From Gammaproteobacteria bacterium (GTDB taxonomy: Bacteria; Pseudomonadota; Gammaproteobacteria; Arenicellales; UBA868): a DNA stretch of 11,901 nucleotides. The stretch lies in contig DPVA01000052.1 in NCBI GenBank assembly GCA_003529705.1, forward strand, positions 1-11,901, in the 5' to 3' direction. Of this stretch, positions 1-7,095 are shown piece after piece (the first letter of the stretch is position 1; every line of letters begins with the position of its first letter). Both the position numbers and the translations under genes were made by a program. The notes under the pieces were generated by a model. It made no database searches, was not told where the DNA came from, and saw only the letters and a list, made by a program, of their open reading frames with translations.

Positions 1-81
1 AGCGTAAACAAGGTCACAGGTTTTAAGCCACGCTACTCCTAAACTGTTTCGGACCGCTATATTGGCTCCGGTTGGCTAGGA
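1..81. other. Leader region upstream of comEC, no gene recognised
   Basis: No complete gene fits here. One + strand frame is open from base 1 to a TAA at 40-42. It could be the last 13 codons of an upstream gene, but that is too short to identify. I see no convincing -35/-10 pair, no LexA-type CTGT-N8-ACAG box and no hairpin followed by a T-run. The bases just before the comEC ATG contain AGG, but it sits unusually close to the start codon. Confidence 0.3.
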
Positions 82-2430
82 ATGGATAAACGCCTCATGT
101 GGGCGATGGCTTTTTCAGTCGGTATCTGCACTGTTATTCTGCAGAGATCGCTACTACCCATTACGCTGTCGGTCGCGCTCGCATTAACAAGTGTTGGCCT
201 CATCATCGGCGCCCGCATTGTTATTACTGGGATATTCCTCCTTGGATTAACCTGGGGAAATATTGTCTCTCATTATACATTGGAGCAACGCTTTTCGAGC
301 TCTGATGTTGGGGGCCTAAAGGCTATCACAGGCACCGTAACGGGGGTTCCACAGAAAAGGGGCGGAGTGGTTCGCTTTGATTTTCATATAGACCGCGCCG
401 TAACGAAGGAGGGGAAAGAATTTTTATCTGGCCGTCGGGTACGTCTCAGATGGTATGAGCCATTGGAGACCCCGGAGTCTGGCGACCAATGGCGATTTAA
501 GGTCAGACTCCGTCCGCCCCAGGGGTACCGTAATACGCATGGCTTCGACTATGAATACTATCTGTTGCGAAGCGGAATCCATGGGACCGGGTATGTTCTT
601 GAAGGGGCAAGGCGTCCAGAATCCCGGTGGACAATCTGGGGTGCAGTAGACCATTTCCGTTCCACGTTTAAAGAAAACCTTGAGAGGTCCGCCGGCCTTG
701 CGAACCGGGGAATCCTGACAGCTCTTGCTGTTGGTGAACGGTCAGGAATCGATTCGTCGACTCGAAAACTGTTGCGAGAATCAGGATTAAGCCATCTGGT
801 TGCTATCTCGGGGCTGCATATCGGTCTAGCGACACTTTTCGCGTATGGGATCGCAGTAGGATTTTGGCGAGTGTTTCCTGGAGTTTGTCAGCGACTGCCC
901 GCACACTTTGCCGGCTGGGTATTGGGAGTGGCGACCGCGTTGGGTTATAGCTTCGTCGCGGGCTTTCCAATATCGACCATACGGGCCTTTGTTATGGTTT
1001 GCATTGGAGGCCTCCTTGTGGGGTCCTGTACACGAACCTCTCCTGAAAACCTGCTTGCAGCAACGATGTTCTTCGTTTCAGTGACCTGGCCGCTCAGTGT
1101 CACCTCCCCGGGATTTTGGTTGTCTTTCAGTGCCGTCTGGTTAATCTTTAGGTTCGTGCCAAATGGACGTCGGAATCTACTCAAAGATCGGATCAACGAT
1201 GAGAACAAGTTCCTCCAGAGGATAAGATCGTTGATCAACTATCTGTACGCATTGATGAAACTTCAATTGGTACTCCTGGTTGGGATGTTGCCATTGCTGG
1301 CTTCCATATTTGGAGAGATTCCCTTGTCGGGACCTGTCAACAACTTAGTTGCCGTTCCCGCTTTCGGGTTCTGTGTTGTTCCATCAGCGCTGGCGGGTTT
1401 AGGGGCCCACCTCCTGGGATACAGTAATTTGGTACCCTGGATATTATGGCCAGCCGACCGGTTGATTTCTGGAATCTTAGCGATTGCGGGATGGTTTTCC
1501 CAGATAAGCCTTTCTACGGTCAGGGTGGGGTCAGTGTTCGGGGCGGCCTTACTGGTTTGTCTTGGATTCAGCTTCTTATTGAAACCTGGCGCGATAAAAC
1601 TTGGCGGCGCCCTCCTGAGTCTCGGAATTTTTTGGGCCGGTAGCGGTCTGTTTGGCGGGGATAAATTAAGTTGGGGGGAATTCAATATTGCAATGCTGGA
1701 TGTTGGGCAGGGTTTAGCAGTGGTAGTGACCACACGCCAACACGTCTTGGTTTATGATTTTGGTCCCCGGTATGGTGATTTCAGTCTCGGCGAGGCTGTT
1801 GTACTTCCACACCTCCATGGGGAGAATCTCGGTGCCATTGATGTGGCCGTCCTTAGTCATAGCGCTAACGATCATGTTGGAGGATTTGCGGCCGTGGCGG
1901 ATCAGTTCGCGATCCGGCAACAATTCAGCGGTGATCCTGGGCAAGTTCAAGGAGTCAGTTGCCATAACGCTCCGGAGCCTGCCTGGAACTGGGACGGTGT
2001 CCACTTCACCTTTCTTCGATCAAAGCCAGCAAAGAGCCGGAACGTGAATAACCTTTCCTGCGTGCTTCGTATTCAGGGAGATTACGGAAGTGCGTTATTG
2101 ACGGGCGATCTAGAATCAGGCGCGGAAGAAGTGCTCGTGAGCCGTTATGGAGCGGAGCTTGCAACCGATCTGCTCCAAGTTCCCCATCACGGGTCAAAGA
2201 CCTCATCGAGTTGGAGATTTCTGAATGCGACCAACCCAAGTTACGCCTTGTTGAGCAGGGGGAAACGGAATCGGTTTGGCCACCCCTCGCCAGGGGTGAT
2301 GACTCGTTACCGCCGTGAACATGTCGATGTCTGGGACACGGCCGAAGAAGGACAGATTGATTTTCGAAGCACCGCGGCGGGTTGGCGAGTCGAAACATTT
2401 TCTACTGATTCAACGAGATTTTGGCACTAA
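82..2430 (+). CDS. comEC: ComEC/Rec2 family DNA internalization channel
   Basis: Inner-membrane channel predicted to pass single-stranded DNA into the cytoplasm during natural transformation. The 782-residue length is usual for the family. Hydrophobic segments open the protein (about residues 5-65), followed by a soluble, beta-rich region like the ComEC N-terminal domain (about 75-180). The polytopic competence domain follows; its hallmark is at residues 234-247, a Ser-Gly-Leu-Ser-His stretch ending Ser-Gly-Leu-His-Ile. A C-terminal metallo-beta-lactamase-like domain starts at about residue 534 with LDVGQG (539-544). It also has TGD (674-676) and PHHGS (701-705). The metal motif at 593-598 reads HSANDH, where ComEC proteins usually have His-x-Asp-x-Asp-His, so one ligand position is Ala. 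The ATG at 82 is the first in frame; ATGs at 97 and 106 are possible alternatives because the ribosome-binding site is poor. The family call is certain. Whether the cell is competent is not shown, since no other com or pil gene is present. Confidence 0.95.
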   Translation: MDKRLMWAMAFSVGICTVILQRSLLPITLSVALALTSVGLIIGARIVITGIFLLGLTWGNIVSHYTLEQRFSSSDVGGLKAITGTVTGVPQKRGGVVRFDFHIDRAVTKEGKEFLSGRRVRLRWYEPLETPESGDQWRFKVRLRPPQGYRNTHGFDYEYYLLRSGIHGTGYVLEGARRPESRWTIWGAVDHFRSTFKENLERSAGLANRGILTALAVGERSGIDSSTRKLLRESGLSHLVAISGLHIGLATLFAYGIAVGFWRVFPGVCQRLPAHFAGWVLGVATALGYSFVAGFPISTIRAFVMVCIGGLLVGSCTRTSPENLLAATMFFVSVTWPLSVTSPGFWLSFSAVWLIFRFVPNGRRNLLKDRINDENKFLQRIRSLINYLYALMKLQLVLLVGMLPLLASIFGEIPLSGPVNNLVAVPAFGFCVVPSALAGLGAHLLGYSNLVPWILWPADRLISGILAIAGWFSQISLSTVRVGSVFGAALLVCLGFSFLLKPGAIKLGGALLSLGIFWAGSGLFGGDKLSWGEFNIAMLDVGQGLAVVVTTRQHVLVYDFGPRYGDFSLGEAVVLPHLHGENLGAIDVAVLSHSANDHVGGFAAVADQFAIRQQFSGDPGQVQGVSCHNAPEPAWNWDGVHFTFLRSKPAKSRNVNNLSCVLRIQGDYGSALLTGDLESGAEEVLVSRYGAELATDLLQVPHHGSKTSSSWRFLNATNPSYALLSRGKRNRFGHPSPGVMTRYRREHVDVWDTAEEGQIDFRSTAAGWRVETFSTDSTRFWH

Positions 2431-2530
2431 TTTTGGATCCAGTCCGGTATTAAGCGGGAAGCGAAGGTAGAATCAGATTCCCGGCGAATTGTCGTAAACC
2501 CATGTTCTTTCTTCTAAATAGGTAGACAGC
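2431..2530. other. comEC-exbB intergenic gap
   Basis: A 100-bp gap, the longest in the LPS cluster and the likeliest place for a second promoter. A perfect small inverted repeat, GAATC-A-GATTC, lies at 2470-2480. The best sigma70-like pair is TTGTCG (2489-2494) and TCTAAA (2513-2518). It is weak and would start transcription only a few bases before the exbB GTG, so I do not call it. AGGT at 2519-2522 may serve as the exbB ribosome-binding site. There is no T-tract terminator for comEC. Confidence 0.4.
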
Positions 2531-3142
2531 GTGCTTGAGTTTCTTCGAAGCGGGGGGTGGCTGATGCTGCCGATTCTCGCTTGTTCGGTAATATCTCTTG
2601 CAATTATCATCGAGCGATCCTTGGCACTTAGACGCAGCGTGGTGACGCCGCCGGGGCTTTCTGCGGATATTGACCGGTCAATCGCCCAAGGACGCCTGGA
2701 TCCGGACCGGATCGCCGCGCTGAGGAGAAGCTCCGCGCTGGGCCATGTCTTGGCAGTCGGCCTGGCAACAGCCCAAAGTGATCCCATACGCATCCAGGAG
2801 GCGGTCGAAGAGGCGGGGAGACATGTAGTTCATGGACTGGAGCGCTATCTCAACGCGTTGGGTACGATCGCGGCGACCACGCCACTTCTGGGTCTTCTGG
2901 GAACAGTGATCGGCATGATCAAGGTTTTTGCAGCAATCACTACCTCTGGAGTGGGGGATCCGCAAGTACTTGCCGGAGGAATCTACGAGGCCTTGATTAC
3001 CACCGCCGCCGGGCTTTCGATCGGAATCCCAAGTCTGATGTTTCACCGCTATTTTCGGGGCAGAATCAATGAGTTGACGGTGGAAATCGAGCAGCAAGCA
3101 CTCAGGCTGCTGGATCTTCTCCGTCAAAGAAATCTTCGATGA
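2531..3142 (+). CDS. exbB: MotA/TolQ/ExbB family proton channel protein
   Basis: Inner-membrane subunit that, with ExbD, uses proton flow to drive a periplasmic partner such as TonB or TolA. The 203-residue protein has three predicted membrane helices at about 9-29, 108-133 and 148-172, with most of the loop between helices 1 and 2 cytoplasmic. TPLLGLLGTVIG (117-128) is the family signature. Glu153, Thr125 and Thr158 correspond by spacing to E. coli ExbB Glu176, Thr148 and Thr181, the residues lining the proton path. The start is a GTG; no ATG upstream is in frame, and starting later would remove part of helix 1. The last bases overlap exbD as ATGA, so the pair is translationally coupled. The short form and LPS-operon setting match the ExbB2-like proteins of Pseudomonas and Xanthomonas clusters better than TolQ, since no tolA, tolB or pal is nearby. 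The true partner cannot be told from this window. Confidence 0.93.
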   Translation: MLEFLRSGGWLMLPILACSVISLAIIIERSLALRRSVVTPPGLSADIDRSIAQGRLDPDRIAALRRSSALGHVLAVGLATAQSDPIRIQEAVEEAGRHVVHGLERYLNALGTIAATTPLLGLLGTVIGMIKVFAAITTSGVGDPQVLAGGIYEALITTAAGLSIGIPSLMFHRYFRGRINELTVEIEQQALRLLDLLRQRNLR

Positions 3143-3576
3143 AGTTTGCCCCGCCCGAGACTGAAGAGGTTTCGATCAATTTGACCCCCCTGATCGATAT
3201 CGTATTTTTACTCCTGATCTTCTTTATGGTCTCGACTACCTTTCAGCGCGAAACAGAACTTGAAATTTCGCTTCCCGAGGCGAGTGCCAACGTATCGTCG
3301 CAGCCAGTTGTAAGTGCGGTGATCCTCGAAATCGACTCGAATGGAACTTACCGAGTCGGAACCCAATCCCGCGAGCGATCGTCCGAGTTCTTCGCTGTCA
3401 GTCCTGCGAGGTTGTTGGAGACGCTGAAAGGAGTTTCCGGGAAGCGAGAAACGACTACGCTGATCATTAAGGCGGACGCTAACACCAGTCACCAGACGGT
3501 CATATCTGCGCTTAATGCTGCGCAGAAGGCGGGATTCAAAAGAATAAAATTTGCAACGGAGATGACGTCCTCGTGA
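3139..3576 (+). CDS. exbD: ExbD/TolR family biopolymer transport protein
   Basis: Partner of the ExbB channel, anchored in the inner membrane with its C-terminal domain in the periplasm. The 145-residue protein has a short cytoplasmic N-terminus, then a single helix at about 17-34. That helix opens with NLTPLID and carries Asp20, equivalent to the protonated Asp25 of E. coli ExbD. The periplasmic domain ends with the usual ExbD fold signature, around IIKADANTSHQTVISAL (109-125). The gene overlaps exbB upstream and msbA downstream by 4 nt each (ATGA and GTGA). The three proteins are therefore probably made from one transcript in linked amounts. All expected key residues are present. Its identity as ExbD rather than TolR rests on length and context. 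Confidence 0.93.
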   Translation: MKFAPPETEEVSINLTPLIDIVFLLLIFFMVSTTFQRETELEISLPEASANVSSQPVVSAVILEIDSNGTYRVGTQSRERSSEFFAVSPARLLETLKGVSGKRETTTLIIKADANTSHQTVISALNAAQKAGFKRIKFATEMTSS

Positions 3577-5339
3577 CGGAAAACGAAAATCCAGACAAAG
3601 GCTTTGCCCTTTATCGTCGCCTGCTGGGGTACGTGTGGCCCTATAAGAGCATCTTTCTGATCAGCATTCTGGGGATGGCAATCGTGGCGCTTGCGGAGGT
3701 CGCGTTTGCGGCTTTGCTCAAGCCGATCATGGACGGTGGTTTTGTCGAAAGAGACCAGGCAATCATCCGAATGACTCCGTTTTTGCTTATGGGTGTTTTT
3801 GTTGCGAGAGCCGTGGGGGCAATTGCCGATGAGTACTGTATCGCGTGGGTGAGTCGGCGAGTGATTTTTGACCTTCGCGAACAGCTTTTCGGCAAGATTC
3901 TTCGGTTGCCAGTCCGTTATTTCGACCTTAATCCAACGGCAGATCTGATCTCACGCCTTATTTACGATCTTGAACAGGTTTCGACCGCCTCAACGATGGC
4001 AATCCGCGTAATGGTCAAGGACATCCTGTTGGGGCTTGGCCTTGTAATCTGGATGTTTATTCTCAGTTGGCACTTGACACTGATTTTCCTTTTAGTCACA
4101 CCCTTGGTTGCGATAGTGATCCGAAAGGCCTCCAACCGATTTAGGCGCTCCAGCAAGGGTATTCAGGATTCCATGGCTGGAATCACCCATATCACTAAAG
4201 AGGCCCTGCAAGGCCAAAAGGTAGTTAAAGCCTACGGAGGCTATGCGGAGGAAGAGAACGCCTTTCTGGAGGTGAATAAGGCGAACCAGCGTCGATCATT
4301 GCGAAGAGCCGTAGTGGCGGCCGTCAGTGTGCCGATGCTGCTTTTGATTTCCGGTGCAGGAGTGTCGGCAATAATCTACCTCGCGCTCACAGACACAGTG
4401 GGCCAGTTTGTAAGTGCCGGAACTTTCGTTTCGTATATGGGTGCCATTCTGTTATTGATGAGCCCCATTAAGCGTCTCGCTCGAATCAATGAATACCTAC
4501 AGGCCGGTATCGCAGCTGCAGGCAGCGTGTTCAAGTTGATGGATCAGCCGGAGGAACGCCACCACGTGGCCGATATCGGGAACAAGTTCTCGGGAGAATT
4601 TACATTCCAAGATGTCGCCTTTGAGTATCCGAGGGCACAGGATCGAGCGCTCGATGGGGTGTCGTTTCAAGTGAGATCGGGAGAGACCATCGCGCTTGTC
4701 GGTGAGTCTGGTAGCGGAAAGTCGACTGTCGCTTCCTTGCTGCTTGGATTTTATGACTCTACCGCTGGCCAAATTCTTATTGATGGGGTGGCAATTGAGG
4801 GCTACTCAAAAAAAGAACTTAGAGAGCAGATCGCGCTGGTTCCCCAGGAGTCCATCCTTTTTGATGGTTCGATTGAGAAGAATGTTTACTATGGTTGCGG
4901 TCATGACGCTGATATTGATACCGCTGCCTTATTCCGCGCGACCGGTATTGACCGCTTTTGCGAGAACAATGAGGGAGTAGGAGAACTTGGATCGAGACTG
5001 TCGGGAGGCCAGCGTCAGCGGGTTTCGATCGCTCGGGCATTGTCACGAAATGGGGCTATCCTGGTGTTTGATGAGGCAACTTCCGCTTTAGACATGTTGT
5101 CGGAGCAGTCTATGAAGCATGCTATCGATGAATTCCGCAACGACAGATCGGTGCTCCTTATAGCTCACAGACTAAGTTTTGTTACCCATGCCGATCAAAT
5201 TCATGTATTCGCCGCCGGGCGGATCATAGAGTCTGGCACACACGACACCTTGCTCTCACAAAATGGCGCGTATGCGAAGATGTGGTTTACCCAGCAAGCT
5301 GAGGCATATTCGGGCGAGAGTGCCCGAAGGGGCTCATGA
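3573..5339 (+). CDS. msbA: Lipid A export ABC transporter, ATP-binding/permease protein
   Basis: Homodimeric ABC exporter that flips lipid A-core from the cytoplasmic to the periplasmic face of the inner membrane. The 588 residues are an ABC_membrane domain (about 20-300, six helices) fused to an ATPase domain (about 345-580). Visible motifs are Walker A GESGSGKST (377-385), Q-loop Gln425, signature LSGGQRQR (476-483), Walker B ILVFDE (496-501) and H-loop His532. It starts with GTG inside the exbD stop (GTGA), with GGAG at 3558-3561 as a plausible ribosome-binding site. It ends inside the lpxK start (ATGA). The stretch between Q-loop and signature is about six residues shorter than in E. coli MsbA, lacking the usual Gly-Leu-Asp-Thr segment but keeping a Gly-Glu-Leu-Gly in the X-loop place. 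Sequence alone would allow a related multidrug exporter; its position between exbD and lpxK makes MsbA by far the best call. Confidence 0.93.
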   Translation: MTENENPDKGFALYRRLLGYVWPYKSIFLISILGMAIVALAEVAFAALLKPIMDGGFVERDQAIIRMTPFLLMGVFVARAVGAIADEYCIAWVSRRVIFDLREQLFGKILRLPVRYFDLNPTADLISRLIYDLEQVSTASTMAIRVMVKDILLGLGLVIWMFILSWHLTLIFLLVTPLVAIVIRKASNRFRRSSKGIQDSMAGITHITKEALQGQKVVKAYGGYAEEENAFLEVNKANQRRSLRRAVVAAVSVPMLLLISGAGVSAIIYLALTDTVGQFVSAGTFVSYMGAILLLMSPIKRLARINEYLQAGIAAAGSVFKLMDQPEERHHVADIGNKFSGEFTFQDVAFEYPRAQDRALDGVSFQVRSGETIALVGESGSGKSTVASLLLGFYDSTAGQILIDGVAIEGYSKKELREQIALVPQESILFDGSIEKNVYYGCGHDADIDTAALFRATGIDRFCENNEGVGELGSRLSGGQRQRVSIARALSRNGAILVFDEATSALDMLSEQSMKHAIDEFRNDRSVLLIAHRLSFVTHADQIHVFAAGRIIESGTHDTLLSQNGAYAKMWFTQQAEAYSGESARRGS

Positions 5340-6313
5340 GCCTGTCAGAACGTTTACAGCGGCACTGGTATAGGATTGACGTTGTAAGCCTTTTGCTGGC
5401 ACCACTCAGCCTAATCTACGGGGCGGTCATCTCCGTGAGGAGAACCGCGTACGCCTCCGGACTTTTCAAGATTCACGAGTTTGCGATACCTATAGTCGTT
5501 GTGGGGAATCTCACCGTTGGCGGTACCGGTAAAACCCCTTTTGTCATGGCTCTTGCGAAAGAACTAGAACGAAGAGGCTGGAGACCAGGAATCGTCAGCC
5601 GGGGTTATCATGGAACCGCCTCACAGCCAGCGCTCGTACCCGTGGACGGAGACCCAGAGGTTTTTGGTGATGAGCCAGTTTTGATTTCGAGAAAGACCGG
5701 GCTTCCTGTGGTTGTGGCACAACGGAGAAGCGATGCCGTGAATCGGATTCTTGCCGAATCAGTGGACCTGGTTATCTCTGACGACGGTCTGCAGCATCTT
5801 TCTATGCAGCGTAATGTCGAAATCGTCATGATTGATGATACCGAGGGATTCGGTAACGGGATGTTGTTGCCTGCGGGACCTTTGAGAGAGCCAACGAGCC
5901 GACTCGACTCAGTAGACATTAGAGTGCGTCGGGGAGGCAGAGCAGGTCTAGGGGAATATGCCGTCGGGCTCCATCTCGGGGAGGCTCGAAATCTCGTCAC
6001 GGGAAAAGAGATGCCGTTAGCGGATTTTCGCGACCAGGCGCTTACCTCTGTAGCCGGAATTCACCGAGCCGGGCGTTTTTTTGAAATGCTGAGAGAGCAG
6101 GGATTAACCATAAAGGAGTATCGGTTCCCCGATCATCATCAGTTTTTACCGGGTGATCTCCCGACTCACAATAATCCACTCTTGATGACTGAAAAAGATG
6201 CGGTCAAGTGTGCTAGGTTTGCGAAGTCGCACTGGTGGAGCGTACCGCTCCGAACAGAGATCCCCGAAGCACTGGTTACGGAACTCGAGAGCCTTCTCGG
6301 TAAGCATCCATAA
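5336..6313 (+). CDS. lpxK: Tetraacyldisaccharide 4'-kinase
   Basis: Phosphorylates the 4' position of tetraacyldisaccharide 1-phosphate to give lipid IVA, the sixth step of the Raetz lipid A pathway, on the cytoplasmic face of the inner membrane. The 325-residue length is typical. A hydrophobic N-terminal helix (about 15-34) anchors it. The P-loop is VGGTGKT (61-67), followed by SRGYHG (88-93) and the DDGLQH motif (149-154) that carries catalytic acidic residues. LMTEKDAVKC near the C-terminus is also standard. Translation is coupled to msbA through ATGA, and AAGGGG just upstream (5326-5331) supplies a ribosome-binding site. One variation: the loop normally reading about Gly-Ile-x-x-Pro-x-Arg-Phe-Phe is GIHRAGRFF (241-249), with Ala for Pro. 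kdsB follows after 8 nt. Confidence 0.95.
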   Translation: MSLSERLQRHWYRIDVVSLLLAPLSLIYGAVISVRRTAYASGLFKIHEFAIPIVVVGNLTVGGTGKTPFVMALAKELERRGWRPGIVSRGYHGTASQPALVPVDGDPEVFGDEPVLISRKTGLPVVVAQRRSDAVNRILAESVDLVISDDGLQHLSMQRNVEIVMIDDTEGFGNGMLLPAGPLREPTSRLDSVDIRVRRGGRAGLGEYAVGLHLGEARNLVTGKEMPLADFRDQALTSVAGIHRAGRFFEMLREQGLTIKEYRFPDHHQFLPGDLPTHNNPLLMTEKDAVKCARFAKSHWWSVPLRTEIPEALVTELESLLGKHP

Positions 6314-6321
6314 ACGACAAG

Positions 6322-7095
6322 ATGGACGAAACCTTCACCGTTATTATTCCTGCCCGTTTCGCGTCGGAGCGGTTGCCCGGGAAACCGCTTCGGGATATTG
6401 CTGGTAAACCCCTCGTGCAGCGAACGTTCGAATCCGCAGGTCGTTGCGGAGCCAGTAATATCGTCGTTGCAACCGATAATGAGGGTATCGCCAAGGTAGT
6501 TAGAAGGTTCGGTGGGGAGGCATGCATGACTTCAGCGTCTCATCCGAGTGGTACCGACAGAACCGCTGAAGCGGCGCGGATACTTAACTTAGAAACTAAC
6601 GAAATTGTAGTTAACGTGCAGGGGGATGAGCCCGATATGCCCGGCGAACTTATTGATCAGGTGGCAAGTTTATTAAGTTCAGATTCTGCGGTGAAAGTGG
6701 CCACTGCGTGCTGCCCGCTCGATAACCCACAGCAATATACAGATCCCTCTGTCGTAAAGCTGGTTGTGGATGCTCAGGGTCATGCGATTTACTTTTCTCG
6801 TGCCCCGATACCACATGCGCGGGAAGTCGGAAATCAGGCACAAGATCGGGTTCCCTGGCGAAACGTCCATCGACACATTGGCATATATGCCTACCGATGT
6901 GGATATTTGCAGACGCTTGCTCAGACTCCACCGTGCGAACTGGAGATCACAGAGGGGCTAGAGCAGTTGCGCGTACTCTGGATGGGGGACAAGATTGCCG
7001 TCGGGCAGGCGTGTTCTGTTCCTGGGCCTGGGATCGATACGGTCGCGGACCTGGAGCGAGCAATTCGGGACTTCTCCGGTCAGCAGGGAATCTAA
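6322..7095 (+). CDS. kdsB: 3-deoxy-manno-octulosonate cytidylyltransferase (CMP-Kdo synthetase)
   Basis: Joins Kdo to CTP, giving CMP-Kdo, the donor used to attach Kdo to lipid IVA made by the LpxK step. The 257-residue cytosolic enzyme shows the nucleotide-binding PARFASERLPGKPL (10-23), the Mg-binding VNVQGDEP (97-104, with Asp102), the FSRAPIP substrate region, HIGIYAYR, and LEQLRVLW. Near the end is the PGIDTVADLERA stretch typical of KdsB. The ATG at 6322 lies 8 nt after the lpxK stop with no clear Shine-Dalgarno sequence, so expression probably depends on ribosomes leaving lpxK. The stop overlaps the next ATG by one base (TAATG). The Trm112/YcaR-like small gene that often sits between lpxK and kdsB is absent here. 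Confidence 0.96.
   Translation: MDETFTVIIPARFASERLPGKPLRDIAGKPLVQRTFESAGRCGASNIVVATDNEGIAKVVRRFGGEACMTSASHPSGTDRTAEAARILNLETNEIVVNVQGDEPDMPGELIDQVASLLSSDSAVKVATACCPLDNPQQYTDPSVVKLVVDAQGHAIYFSRAPIPHAREVGNQAQDRVPWRNVHRHIGIYAYRCGYLQTLAQTPPCELEITEGLEQLRVLWMGDKIAVGQACSVPGPGIDTVADLERAIRDFSGQQGI

Noticed and set aside
1263..1733. 156-codon open frame on the minus strand inside comEC
   Set aside because: It is antisense to a certain ComEC gene, has a low-complexity, proline-rich translation without a recognisable domain, and no promoter or ribosome-binding site stands out.
2470..2480. GAATC-A-GATTC inverted repeat as an operator, or GANTC methylation pair
   Set aside because: An 11-bp palindrome is expected by chance at this scale, and no regulator or methyltransferase gene is present to link it to.
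2489..2518. Possible promoter TTGTCG-N18-TCTAAA before exbB
   Set aside because: Four of six matches in each box, and the implied start leaves too little leader for the ribosome-binding site.
2678..3127. 149-codon minus-strand open frame inside exbB
   Set aside because: It mirrors a well-supported exbB, and its product resembles no family I know.
6897..7094. 66-residue N-terminal extension of NagZ
   Set aside because: The extension is kdsB read in another frame. NagZ homologues begin where the ATG at 7095 does, and that ATG has the ribosome-binding site.
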